Source: Ilumatobacteraceae bacterium (GTDB taxonomy: Bacteria > Actinomycetota > Acidimicrobiia > Acidimicrobiales > Ilumatobacteraceae). From it: a stretch of DNA of 64,000 bases. Location of the stretch: contig JABSQH010000091.1 of NCBI GenBank assembly GCA_013213745.1, forward strand, positions 1 through 64,000. The letters are read 5' to 3'. Positions 27,348 to 35,372 of the stretch are shown one piece after another. Positions within the stretch are counted from its first letter, which is position 1, and each line of letters starts with the position of its first letter. Both the position numbers and the translations under genes were made by a program. A model generated the notes under the pieces. The model was not told where the DNA came from. It ran no database searches and was given only the letters and a program-made list of their open reading frames with translations.

Positions 27348-28541
27348 TCAACCGGCGGGGTCCGCGACCTGCGCGGGCGCCGACTCGGCCGAGCGCATGG
27401 GTCCGCTGATCGCCACGAGCACCGCAGCCAACATCACCACGCCGAGCGCAGCGGCGACGAGGAACGCCGCTTCGGGTCGTCGATCAAACAGCGGGATCAG
27501 GAACAGAGGCCCGATCGCGTGGCCGGCGAAGCGGAACGAGAGCGACGACGACACGCCACCACTTCGGTTCTCGGGCACGGCGAGGGCGGTCAGCTGGAGG
27601 AGGATCACGAGGGTGAATCCGATCGCCAGACTGACGGCGACGAAGGCGACGACGACGTTAGCGACCGAGTCGAGCATGCCGAGCGGTGCGACCAGCGCCG
27701 ATGCCGCAATCAGGGCGACCAAGGCCGACCGTCGTGCACCCCAGCGATCGAGCAAGCGTCCCCACGATGGACTGACGACCGCGGTGCACGCGCCGCCCAA
27801 CGCGAGCACCGCGCCGGCGGCGGCTGCGGTCGTGCCGAGTTCGTCTCGCAGATACAAGCCGACGAGCACGGCCGCACCGAGCGGGCCGGCGGCGCCAGCG
27901 AACGACGCCACCCACAACGACACCATGCGGCGGGTGAGCAACGGCTTGATCGGCGGCGCCGCAAGTCCGGGGCGAGGTTCGTCAACGATCGACTGCGTGG
28001 CGAGCACGCCCGCCACCGCAGCAACGCCGATGAACGCCAGCCGCCAGTCGACTGCGGCAGCAAGGCCACCGACGAGCGGCGCGCTCGCCGACCCGGCGGC
28101 TTGGAAGCTGGCGTAGATACCGACGGCGCCGCCGGATTGCGCGGCCGGGACGACTTCGACGAGTGCGGCGAGGAGAAGCGGCGTGATGAATGCGTTGCTC
28201 ACGCCCTGAAGGGCGCGGGCCGTAACGAACAGTTCGAGGTTCGGAGCGACCGCCGCCAGCAGCGACGCCACGGCGTAGGCAATGAAGGTGAGTCGCAGCA
28301 CCCGTCGTCGTCCGAATCGTTCGCCGATCGTGCCGGATACGAGCATCAATGCGGCCATCGGGAGCAGATACCCGCTGAACGACCAGTTCACCGCACCGGT
28401 GCCGACGTCGAAGTCGCGCCGCAACTCCGGATAGATCGAAAGCACCACCATCGTGCCGAACGGCCCGAGGAATCCGCCCATGTAGTACGGCAGCATGCGC
28501 ACCGTCAGGAGTCGCTGATCGTGCGACTCCATAGACCCCAT
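27348..28541 (-). CDS. MFS transporter
   Basis: The 397-residue protein has twelve predicted hydrophobic helices and the MFS motif A loop GTIGERFGRRRVLRLTF between helices 2 and 3, with a repeat-like WGRLLDRWGARRSALVAL in the second half. This places it among drug:H+ antiporter-like secondary transporters. The ATG at 28541 was chosen because hydrophobic segment 1 starts soon after, and a weak -10 GACGAT sits 6 nt upstream. An ATG at 28532 is equally possible. Confidence 0.85.
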   Translation of the reverse strand: MGSMESHDQRLLTVRMLPYYMGGFLGPFGTMVVLSIYPELRRDFDVGTGAVNWSFSGYLLPMAALMLVSGTIGERFGRRRVLRLTFIAYAVASLLAAVAPNLELFVTARALQGVSNAFITPLLLAALVEVVPAAQSGGAVGIYASFQAAGSASAPLVGGLAAAVDWRLAFIGVAAVAGVLATQSIVDEPRPGLAAPPIKPLLTRRMVSLWVASFAGAAGPLGAAVLVGLYLRDELGTTAAAAGAVLALGGACTAVVSPSWGRLLDRWGARRSALVALIAASALVAPLGMLDSVANVVVAFVAVSLAIGFTLVILLQLTALAVPENRSGGVSSSLSFRFAGHAIGPLFLIPLFDRRPEAAFLVAAALGVVMLAAVLVAISGPMRSAESAPAQVADPAG

Positions 28542-28959
28542 CGAGCCATCGTCGCAGATCGGCGGCGGGGGGTCGAGCCCGCCCAAAGCGATGGCCCGAC
28601 ACAACATCGGTTGTGCCCTACTGCCCCGCATCAGCACGACTCTGGGTCATCGTCGACCGCATCGCGCCCATCGCCGTCGGTGGACACGGCGTCGATCGAG
28701 AACGACTCAGCCAACACCAGTGCTTCGAGGTCGGTGAGCTGGCATGAGGTCAGCCGACCGGCGTCGAAGCGCACCCCGACCACGGCCGAGCGCACCGCCG
28801 CGCCCAAGCGCCGAGCCGACTTCACGCACGGTGTCGTTGAGCGCCGAGGCCACGCCTTGCTTCTCCGCCGGCAGCGATTCGGTGATGGCCGTGGTCGACG
28901 GCGGCATCGCCAGGCCGACCAGCGGGTCGACTGCGCCTCGGTGACCTGGAGGTTGTCGG
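28542..28959. other. 418-bp stretch with gene remnants only
   Basis: Between the MFS gene and tRNA-Ala there is no intact gene. On the minus strand, 28811-28935 encodes an MFS-like fragment described separately. A further open frame down to 28631 ends in an acidic tail (DAVSTDGDGRDAVDDDPESC) of unknown origin. Confidence 0.5.
28811..28935 (-). pseudogene. Fragment of a DHA2-type MFS transporter
   Basis: About 40 codons read GLAMPPSTTAITESLPAEKQ followed by GVASALNDTVREVGSALG. This matches the conserved helix 11/loop region of EmrB/QacA-type 14-helix drug transporters, which usually read GLAMPPATDAI...GxGSAVNDTxRQVGxALG. Nothing before or after it continues the family, and it ends about 25 bp from tRNA-Ala. 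It looks like a leftover of a deleted gene. Confidence 0.5.
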
Positions 28960-29033
28960 TGGAGACGGTGGGACTCGAACCCACGACCCCCTGCTTGCAA
29001 AGCAGGTGCTCTAGCCAGCTGAGCTACGTCCCC
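28960..29033 (-). tRNA. tRNA-Ala (anticodon TGC)
   Basis: The 74-nt gene folds into a full cloverleaf. The acceptor stem is GGGGACG/CGTCTCC with one G-U pair, the D-loop has AGCTGG, and the anticodon stem CCTGC/GCAGG encloses TTTGCAA (anticodon TGC). The T-arm is GTGGG-TTCGAGT-CCCAC. The discriminator is A and CCA is not encoded. In mycobacteria it would directly follow tRNA-Ile after gyrA; here tRNA-Ile is 18.6 kb away. Confidence 0.97.
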
Positions 29034-29065
29034 GAAGGGATCTCCGCAACGAAGACGTGCCAAGG

Positions 29066-29767
29066 TTATCGGCTTGTCGCCTCCACCTCTCGCGACGGTC
29101 GCGAGTAGTGCCGCCACTCGCGAGCGACCTCGAGGCCGACGCTGCGGTACAGGCCGAGGGCCGAGGCGTTCTTCGCTTCGACTCCGAGGCCGAGCAGCTG
29201 GAGCTCGTCGTGCGCGTCCATTCGTCGAAACGCCTCGACGAGAAGCGCCCGGTCGAGTCCCGATCCTTGTGCGGCACCGCAGACGGCGAGCTGCGAGACC
29301 CATCCAGTCGGTCCGGGGTAGGTACGACACAGAGCGGCGCCAACGACCGCGCCGCGCCGACCGCTCGAGCTCGAAACTCGGACGTCGATGGTCGAGACCA
29401 CGGTCAGCAAGCGTGCCGATCAACCACGCGTCGACGGTCAGCGCATCAATCAACACACCGTCGGGTGCGTCGCCGCCGATCAACCAATCGATCAGTTCGA
29501 GACGAGCATCGTCCTGACCAGGTACTGCCGCCAGCCAGGTGTGGCCGTGTCCGAGTCGACCGCGAATCCGACCACCTCGCCATCGCGCACGGCGACGCGC
29601 CCACCGGTCTCGATCGATCCGCAGGCGCGACGTATCTGGGCCAGCATCTGATCGAGGTCTTCGGCGTCGACCTCGGCTTGCCCCCACCAGCTGACGTCTT
29701 GGGCCTGCACGACGTCGGGGATCGTGGCGAGGTCGGCGTCGACCGGGGGACCGATGGTCGTGATCAC
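29066..29767 (-). pseudogene. Broken two-domain GNAT acetyltransferase gene
   Basis: Three frames in sequence make up one GNAT protein. First comes an N-terminal part with VAVRDGEVVGFAVDSDTATP (start 29767). Then, in another frame, a middle part with ARLELIDWLIGGDAPDGVLI and DRGLDHRRPSFELERS. Then, in the third, a C-terminal acetyl-CoA-binding part with GWVSQLAVCGAAQGSGLDRA and NASALGLYRSVGLEVAREW. The start of the second GNAT domain (roughly 60 residues) is also missing. Two frameshifts plus a deletion point to real decay rather than sequencing error. It lies next to tRNA-Ala. Confidence 0.6.
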
Positions 29768-29810
29768 CGCACCAGCTTGGCGCGTGCGTTGCGGAGAGCG
29801 AAGCGAGTTG

Positions 29811-29990
29811 TCAGTCGTCCTTCAACGCCACGGCGTTCGGCGTCACGTTCATCTTCGGCTCGTATTCGGGCACCGCAACGAGACGGCGTTCGGCCTGGTA
29901 CGTGGCGCGCAGTTGATCTCGACACGCACCGCACGGACCGTAGAACTCCTCGTCGACGGCGGTGGTGCAGCGCGGACAGGAGAACTCCAT
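29811..29990 (-). CDS. Small zinc-ribbon protein
   Basis: The 59-residue protein has four cysteines as two CxxC knuckles (FSCPRCTTAV and GPCGACRDQL), forming a zinc ribbon, followed by a helix and a basic tail. The ATG at 29990 was chosen because a TAGGGT -10 ends 8 nt upstream and the ribbon begins four residues in. Its promoter is back to back with that of the membrane protein at 30026; the two start codons are only 35 bp apart. Function unknown. Confidence 0.75.
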   Translation of the reverse strand: MEFSCPRCTTAVDEEFYGPCGACRDQLRATYQAERRLVAVPEYEPKMNVTPNAVALKDD

Positions 29991-29998
29991 CGGGATCG

Positions 29999-30004
29999 AC
30001 CCTA
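29999..30004 (-). promoter_or_regulatory. -10 element of the zinc-ribbon gene
   Basis: TAGGGT on the minus strand, 8 nt before the ATG at 29990, implies a leaderless transcript. Confidence 0.4.
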
Positions 30005-30011
30005 CTGGGCC

Positions 30012-30017
30012 TACGAT
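30012..30017 (+). promoter_or_regulatory. -10 element of the membrane-anchored protein gene
   Basis: TACGAT ends 8 nt before the ATG at 30026. The opposing -10 of the zinc-ribbon gene starts 8 bp away, so the two promoters overlap. Confidence 0.4.
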
Positions 30018-30025
30018 CAGCGGCG

Positions 30026-31450
30026 ATGGCGTCCGGTCCACCACTCTTCGACGAGGCAGACGCCATCGACGATCCGACCGGTGGGCGGCCAGCCGCGAGC
30101 GGCGGTCCGAACTACTTGGTGCGCCGGGCAATCGCTGTCTTCGGCGCCGTCGCGGTGATCGCCGCCGGCGCCATCGTGGTCGGCCAGTTCATCGGCGACG
30201 ACGGAGGCGGCTCTTCGTCGTCGTCCGGCGCAGTCGACACTGCGTGGGACACCTTCGTCCTGATCGACGAACGCACCGACGACGTGGTCCTCCTCGACGA
30301 CGACGGGTCGGAGTTGGAGCGCCGCAACACCGGCGTCCGTGCACCGCTGGAAGCAGACGTGGCAGGTGCATCACTGATCGTCCGCGACGACGAACGTGCC
30401 GTGGTCACCAATCTGACCAACGACGACGAACCGGTCGAGTTCGAGTTCGCATCGGGCACCGCTCCACTCGTACGACCGCCCGGAAGCGCCAACACATTGA
30501 TCGCCGCTTCGACCGCCGCAGAACGCCTCGTACTCGTCCATGGCCCGAGTGGTGACATCCTCGACACCGACGAGGTCGGTGCAGTTGCGGGCGCTCGTTT
30601 CGACACCACCCAGATTCGTTCCGACCCGAGCGGCCGGAACGTCCTGGTCACCGACGCCGGCAACTTTCAGAGCGTGCTGTGGTCGTTCGATCGCGACGAG
30701 GCCTCGTTCTTCCCCGGGCTGGCGCTGGCGATCGGCGCAGATGTCGTCGTGACCACGCAAAACGTCGGCGACGACGCCACCATCAGCGTGTTCCGCTACG
30801 ACGGATCGCCGGTCACGGCGGCGCGGACCCCGGCAGTACGCGCCGCGATGGTGACCGACGACGGTGTGGTGCTCACATCGGTCGACGGCGAGATCCTCGC
30901 TCTCAGCTTCGACGCCGACGAGGCAGAGAGCGCAGACACGATGGCCATCGGCACCATCACCACCGGCAACGTGAGCGTGCTCGGCGATCGATTGATCGTG
31001 CAAGGCGGAGACGGGGTCGGCATCGTCGATCCGTCGCCATCGATCGTCGGCCAGGTCGCCGGCGCCGGTCCGACGACCTTCGGTGTCGACGCCGACGCGC
31101 CCCACCGTGCAAGTTGCTTGATCGTCGACCGCGATCCGCCCGGCGAGATCGTGCTCGTCGAGCTGGCGACAGGCGACATCGTCGCCGAGGCGCTCGGCAC
31201 CATCCCCGCCGTGGCGTCAGCCGACGGCTGCACGGCGATCATCACCGGCAACGACGGCGCACAGCTCGTCAGTGCCGACAGCGTGACCGACTTCGCCGCC
31301 GATGGCGATGTCCTTGCATTGTCGCCCGACGGCGCTGTCGCAGTCGTTGCGGACGGCACCCGGCTCACTGCCCTCGCGGTGGCGGCTGGCGACGACGACG
31401 ACATCGACCTCGGACGTGCTGGACGGATCGTCCGCTTCATCGAACGATGA
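30026..31450 (+). CDS. Membrane-anchored extracytoplasmic protein with propeller-like repeats, function unknown
   Basis: The 474-residue protein has a basic cytoplasmic start, one hydrophobic helix (AIAVFGAVAVIAAGAIVVGQ, about residues 34-53), a Gly/Ser linker and a long acidic outer domain. The outer domain contains repeated strand patterns such as DDVVLLDDDGSELERR, NVLVTDAGNFQSVLWSF and EIVLVELATGDIV, as in WD40/PQQ-like beta-propellers. A type II orientation is likely. Its stop overlaps the start of the next gene (ATGA). No known family could be named. Confidence 0.75.
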   Translation: MASGPPLFDEADAIDDPTGGRPAASGGPNYLVRRAIAVFGAVAVIAAGAIVVGQFIGDDGGGSSSSSGAVDTAWDTFVLIDERTDDVVLLDDDGSELERRNTGVRAPLEADVAGASLIVRDDERAVVTNLTNDDEPVEFEFASGTAPLVRPPGSANTLIAASTAAERLVLVHGPSGDILDTDEVGAVAGARFDTTQIRSDPSGRNVLVTDAGNFQSVLWSFDRDEASFFPGLALAIGADVVVTTQNVGDDATISVFRYDGSPVTAARTPAVRAAMVTDDGVVLTSVDGEILALSFDADEAESADTMAIGTITTGNVSVLGDRLIVQGGDGVGIVDPSPSIVGQVAGAGPTTFGVDADAPHRASCLIVDRDPPGEIVLVELATGDIVAEALGTIPAVASADGCTAIITGNDGAQLVSADSVTDFAADGDVLALSPDGAVAVVADGTRLTALAVAAGDDDDIDLGRAGRIVRFIER

Positions 31451-32142
31451 GCGAGCCCGCATCGACCGACGACGTGATCATGATCGACGATGGCCCGACC
31501 GTGTGGCACTTCGATCGATCATTCCTCGCGTCGAACTGGTCGTGTCGATTCGGCGACGGATGCAAGGGGATCCTCGAACACGACGCCACCGACCTAGCCC
31601 AGGGGTGCTGCTCGCTTGGTGCGCACTTCGGCGACGGCCCCGATGGAGAGGCAGAGGCGATGAATATCGCCGCGCTCGCCGAGCTGATCCCCGCCGACCG
31701 CTTCCAGTTCCACGACGCGGCGATGTCGGGTGGGGTGTTCGGCGATGCCGAGCGAAGCCACACGCGAGTCGTCGATGGCGCGTGCATCTTTCTCAATCGG
31801 CCCGGATTCGCCGGAGGGATCGGGTGCGCGCTGCATCTCGCCGCGCTCGATGCCGACGAGCGACCGATCGACTGGAAGCCGTCGGTGTGCTGGCAGCTGC
31901 CGCTATACGTCGACTACCGACCGCTCGACGACGACCGAGAAGTTGCGATCGTCCGCCGCTGGGGCCGCGAACAGTGGGGCCGTCACGGCGACACGATGGC
32001 GTGGTGCTGCACCGAACGCAGCGACGGTGGCGAGGCCTACGTCGGCGATGAACCGGTGATCGACTCCCTACGCGACGAACTCGAGGAGATCGCCGGGACC
32101 GAGGTGTTCGTCGAGCTCCGCCACCAGCTCAGATCACGTTGA
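31447..32142 (+). CDS. Cysteine-rich protein of unknown function, possibly metal-binding
   Basis: The 231-residue protein has eight cysteines in conserved-looking settings: NWSCRFGDGC, GCCSLGAHF, GACIFLNRPG, GCALHLAAL, VCWQLPL and AWCCTE. The pattern recalls the YkgJ and DUF3109 cysteine-cluster proteins that bind zinc or iron-sulphur, but the spacing is not identical, so this is only a hint. It has no membrane segment. Translation is coupled to the membrane-anchored gene by an ATGA overlap. Its end overlaps the facing gene by 14 nt. Confidence 0.7.
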   Translation: MSEPASTDDVIMIDDGPTVWHFDRSFLASNWSCRFGDGCKGILEHDATDLAQGCCSLGAHFGDGPDGEAEAMNIAALAELIPADRFQFHDAAMSGGVFGDAERSHTRVVDGACIFLNRPGFAGGIGCALHLAALDADERPIDWKPSVCWQLPLYVDYRPLDDDREVAIVRRWGREQWGRHGDTMAWCCTERSDGGEAYVGDEPVIDSLRDELEEIAGTEVFVELRHQLRSR

Positions 32143-32911
32143 TCGCGTCGAGCACCTCGGCCACCCCGGGCGCGTCGACGTCGCCGGAGACCATGTCCCG
32201 CCACGAACCTCGCTGAGTACCCCATGACACGAAGTCGTGAACGGTCGAGTAGACAACAGGGGCCTCGTCGGTGACCGCCTCGACGACGGTCCATTCGTGC
32301 TCGGCGGGCGCCAGGGTCCACGAGCTGGTCGGCTCGTCGAACACCAGCCTGATGGGCTGAGGCGGCGCTGCGGCCAGTGTGGCCGCGTTCATCTGCGGCA
32401 GCCCAGCCAACATCCACACCAGCGCAGCGCGGAGGGTGTCGTCATCGCGCGGCAGTTCGGCAGCGCGATCGATCGCGGCACCGACGTCGTGACGCAGATG
32501 GCAGTAGTGATCGAACACGATGGCGTTGGCCAACAAGTGCAACGGGTGTGTCCCCAAATCGCTCATCGGCACGACGGTGTCGGCCATCGCCGGGTCTTGC
32601 AGGGCGCCAAGCGCGGCGACGCCCTTGGGCGACCACTTCGCGTATGCAGCGGCGATTTGCTCGTTGCTCCACTCCTGTCGGCCCGCGACCATCGCATTGG
32701 CGTCTGCTTCGGTGTCGCCCGTCGCAGCGGCGTCGACCGACGACGGGTCGGCGATCTGCTGGAAGACCGTAGCCATGTGCAATGCCACATCGCGCACCTG
32801 CCACCCCTCGCAGCCCGACTGCCCGGCCCACTCGGCGGGTTCGAGCGAGGCGAACAGTTCGCCGGCGCGACCGACCTCACGTTCGAGCACGGGGATGGCG
32901 TCTGCGGTCAT
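32129..32911 (-). CDS. DinB-like protein with mycothiol-dependent maleylpyruvate isomerase (MDMPI) N-terminal domain
   Basis: The 260-residue protein starts with the four-helix MDMPI_N/DinB pattern (PVLEREVGRAGELFASLEPA, GCEGWQVRDVALHMA), with the metal-ligand His in ALHMA, a second His in HPLHLLANAIVFDHYCHLRH and an SCP2-like C-terminal half. Family members use mycothiol for isomerase or thiol-transfer reactions in Actinobacteria; the substrate here is unknown. A TACGTT hexamer 6 nt upstream of the ATG supports the start. It is 28 nt downstream of the deacylase gene. Confidence 0.78.
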   Translation of the reverse strand: MTADAIPVLEREVGRAGELFASLEPAEWAGQSGCEGWQVRDVALHMATVFQQIADPSSVDAAATGDTEADANAMVAGRQEWSNEQIAAAYAKWSPKGVAALGALQDPAMADTVVPMSDLGTHPLHLLANAIVFDHYCHLRHDVGAAIDRAAELPRDDDTLRAALVWMLAGLPQMNAATLAAAPPQPIRLVFDEPTSSWTLAPAEHEWTVVEAVTDEAPVVYSTVHDFVSWGTQRGSWRDMVSGDVDAPGVAEVLDAINVI

Positions 32912-32917
32912 GGCCCG

Positions 32918-32923
32918 AACGTA
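32918..32923 (-). promoter_or_regulatory. -10 element, leaderless promoter of the MDMPI-type gene
   Basis: TACGTT on the minus strand ends 6 nt before the ATG at 32911. Confidence 0.4.
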
Positions 32924-32939
32924 GCGGGGCCACTCGCGC

Positions 32940-34604
32940 TCAGCGGGAGCGGAGATGGCGCCCCGGCAGCACGCCGGTGGGCTCGCCGCGCTCGGCGACA
33001 ACTTCCCCGTTGACGACCGTCGCGTCGTAGCCCATCGCGCGCTGCACGTACCGTCCCGAGCCATCGGGAAGATCGCGGACGAACTCGGGAATCGGCAACG
33101 TCAGCGAGGGGACGTCGATCACGTTGATGTCGGCGAACGCACCAGGGCGCAGCCGACCTCGATCGGCGAGACCGAACAGGTCGGCGGGATCGGAGGTGAG
33201 TCGGCGCACCGCCTCTTCGATGGTCCAGCGGTGCCGCTCGTGAACCCAATACGCCAACAAGAACGTGGGCTGGCTGCCATCGGCGATCTCCTGCTGGTGA
33301 GCACCCGCATCGGCGAGTCCGAGCACCACGGCCGGATCATCGAGCAGCTCGGCGATCGTCGTGAGGTCACGGTTGCGCCGAGGAGCGTGCGCAACGACGT
33401 GCCCGTCGGTTTCCAAGATGAGCTCGATGAATGCCGCCGCCGGACTGACGCCTCGAGCCTCGGCGATCGCCGCGAGCGAGCCGCGGGGATCGTTGTCGTA
33501 GCGGGCGTCATCGTTCGGCAGCATCACGAAGAGTCGATCGAGGTCCACCGATGTGCCGTGCACATCGGCTTCGGCGATCAGCGTCTGCCGATAGGTGCTG
33601 TCACGCAGCATCTGCAACCGCCGACCGTTGCGCTCAGCGCCAAGGCCCATCCAGGCGGGAGCCGCGTCGAACGGAGTACTCGTGTCGAGGCCGTACAGGA
33701 CGCCGGTCGGACGGGCCAGGGTCTGCGGACGGAGCTCGACACCCCCGCGTTGATGCGCGCGTACCAGGTCGAGCACGTGACGATGCGCCTCTGGTTCGTG
33801 ATCCGACGACGTCAGTTCGAAGATCGTCGGCCGCTCGCTGCGACGCGCCAGCGCTGCCAATGCGGTCACCTCGTCCGGCCACGACACACCGTCGGGACGG
33901 GGCGTCGCCGCGATGACACCGCTACGACGGCAGGCCAACACGTCGGCGACGGCATCGAATTCGGCGTCGGTGGGCCCGCCCGTTTCCGTGTGCCGACGAT
34001 CGATCGAGATACCGAGGGCGCCGGCAGCCAACGCGGCGTCGGCCAGTGCACCGATCGCGGTGAGGTCATCGTCGGTCGGTGGCGCATCGGACGCGGCCCG
34101 CTCCCCCATTGCGTGCAGTCGCAAAGTGGCTTCGCCGACGAGGCCACCGGTGTTCACCACCGTCGGGCGTCCGTCGAGCGAGGCGGCGTAGTCGTCGTAG
34201 CTCTCCCAATCCCACGACGGCGCGCCGAGCGTGGTCGCCTCGGCGATCCCGGTCGACTCGGCGATCGTCGCCGCCAGCACCGGGCGGTCGGCTGGTCGAC
34301 ACGGCCCGAGGCTGAGCCCGCAGTTGCCGATGATCACGCTCGTGACGCCATGCCACGAACTCGGCGTGGCCTGCGGATCCCACGCGAGATGTACATCGAG
34401 ATGGCTGTGTGCGTCGACGAACCCTGGGGTGACGATGCGGCCCTCGGCATCGAGTTCGCGGTGTGCCGAATCGTCGATGCCCCCGTCGGTGTGACTGACG
34501 ACTTCGGCGATGCGGTCGCCGACGACACGAAGGTCGCCGACGAACGGCACCGATCCGGTGCCGTCGACAATGGTTCCGCCGCGGATGATCAAGTCACTTC
34601 GCAT
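32940..34604 (-). CDS. N-acyl-D-amino-acid deacylase family amidohydrolase (second copy)
   Basis: The 554-residue protein has the same architecture as the gene at 19.7-21.4 kb: LIIRGGTIVDGTG start, metal-binding DAHSHLDVH near residue 60, IIGNCGLSLGP with the bridging Cys, GLADAGAHQQEIADGS and the closing GRLRPGAFADINVIDVP. HTHYDGQ in the other copy corresponds to HSHLDVH here, so both keep the HxH pair and Asp. The ATG at 34604 begins the first beta strand. A hairpin lies just upstream. Confidence 0.85.
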   Translation of the reverse strand: MRSDLIIRGGTIVDGTGSVPFVGDLRVVGDRIAEVVSHTDGGIDDSAHRELDAEGRIVTPGFVDAHSHLDVHLAWDPQATPSSWHGVTSVIIGNCGLSLGPCRPADRPVLAATIAESTGIAEATTLGAPSWDWESYDDYAASLDGRPTVVNTGGLVGEATLRLHAMGERAASDAPPTDDDLTAIGALADAALAAGALGISIDRRHTETGGPTDAEFDAVADVLACRRSGVIAATPRPDGVSWPDEVTALAALARRSERPTIFELTSSDHEPEAHRHVLDLVRAHQRGGVELRPQTLARPTGVLYGLDTSTPFDAAPAWMGLGAERNGRRLQMLRDSTYRQTLIAEADVHGTSVDLDRLFVMLPNDDARYDNDPRGSLAAIAEARGVSPAAAFIELILETDGHVVAHAPRRNRDLTTIAELLDDPAVVLGLADAGAHQQEIADGSQPTFLLAYWVHERHRWTIEEAVRRLTSDPADLFGLADRGRLRPGAFADINVIDVPSLTLPIPEFVRDLPDGSGRYVQRAMGYDATVVNGEVVAERGEPTGVLPGRHLRSR

Positions 34605-34615
34605 CGTCGCTGTTG

Positions 34616-34639
34616 GTTCGGGGGTGAAGGACCCCGAAC
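34616..34639. terminator. Hairpin between the broken GNAT gene and the deacylase
   Basis: Perfect 8-bp arms GTTCGGGG/CCCCGAAC with an 8-nt loop start 11 bp upstream of the deacylase ATG. It could terminate upstream transcription or control the deacylase. Confidence 0.35.
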
Positions 34640-34719
34640 GCAACGCCGAGGTCTATCGCGCAGATGTGTCAGACCGGTGCGCTCCCACATGACGATTCGA
34701 TGTCGACCGCCGCGGCCGG

Positions 34720-35372
34720 TCAGTCGTGCGGAGTGAGCAACGTCTCAGAGCCGACCGGTCCAAAGCCGGCCCGCAGAAAGGCCCGGAGCGACGCTGCGGT
34801 GCCCGGAGCGACCTGCGCCCACACCGGCTGAGCTGCGGCGACGGCGCCGAGGCCGGCCGCGATGAGCCGTTGGCCGGTACCCGCGGGCGCGCCCTCGAAA
34901 CGTTCGATCGATGACTCGACGCGATCGACGAGGCCGATGCCGAGTGTGACCAGCCCGGTGTCGTCGCCGAGCACGCGCGCGTATCGGCGGTGATGCCGAG
35001 ATCGCTGGACACGCGGGTGCCACTCCAGGTCGGTCCGCTCGTCGAAAGTTGGTCGCCCGGTGCCGTACGACAAAGGAACGCATCGTGGGTGCCGATTGTG
35101 TAGTCGTCTCCGGCGATGGTGCTGATCACGTCAGGGCGCAACACCCCGCCGAAGCCGTCGGCGCCGAGGTCGAGAAGATGGTCCGCATCGCGTCGGCTGA
35201 GGACCATGGCGTGACCGGTGAACTCGACTGCGGCGCAGGTTCCGGCGTGGTCGGGTCCGACGAACTCGACCCCGCCATCCGCGTCGGGGTACCGGCCGGC
35301 GGCCGCGTCGGAGAGCAGTTCGGCCAGCCGGTAAATCGCCGTCGAGATTACGTTTGCCGAGATGCAGGTCAA
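34720..35372 (-). pseudogene. GNAT-family acetyltransferase gene split by one frameshift
   Basis: The N-terminal half (YRLAELLSDAAAGRYPDADG, EFTGHAMVLSRRDADHLLDL, GGVLRPDVISTIAGDDYTIG) and C-terminal half (EWHPRVQRSRHHRRYARVLG, PVWAQVAPGTAASLRAFL, GFGPVGSETLL) are two frames of what is one protein in related actinobacteria. The switch lies near 35055-35068 and needs a one-base change. No slippery heptamer is visible. The start is unclear: a TTG at 35372 fits but overlaps the divergent gene. It could be a real pseudogene or a sequence error. Confidence 0.6.
35349..35354 (+). promoter_or_regulatory. -10 element, leaderless promoter of the LLM oxidoreductase
   Basis: TACGTT ends 7 nt before the ATG at 35362. 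Confidence 0.4.

Noticed and set aside
27210-29108. 632-codon plus-strand frame between hydrolase and tRNA-Ala
   Set aside because: It runs antisense through the MFS gene and across tRNA-Ala, with shadow composition.
35050-35075. Programmed frameshift in the GNAT gene
   Set aside because: No slippery heptamer, stop-codon context or strong downstream structure is visible; mutation or sequence error is simpler.
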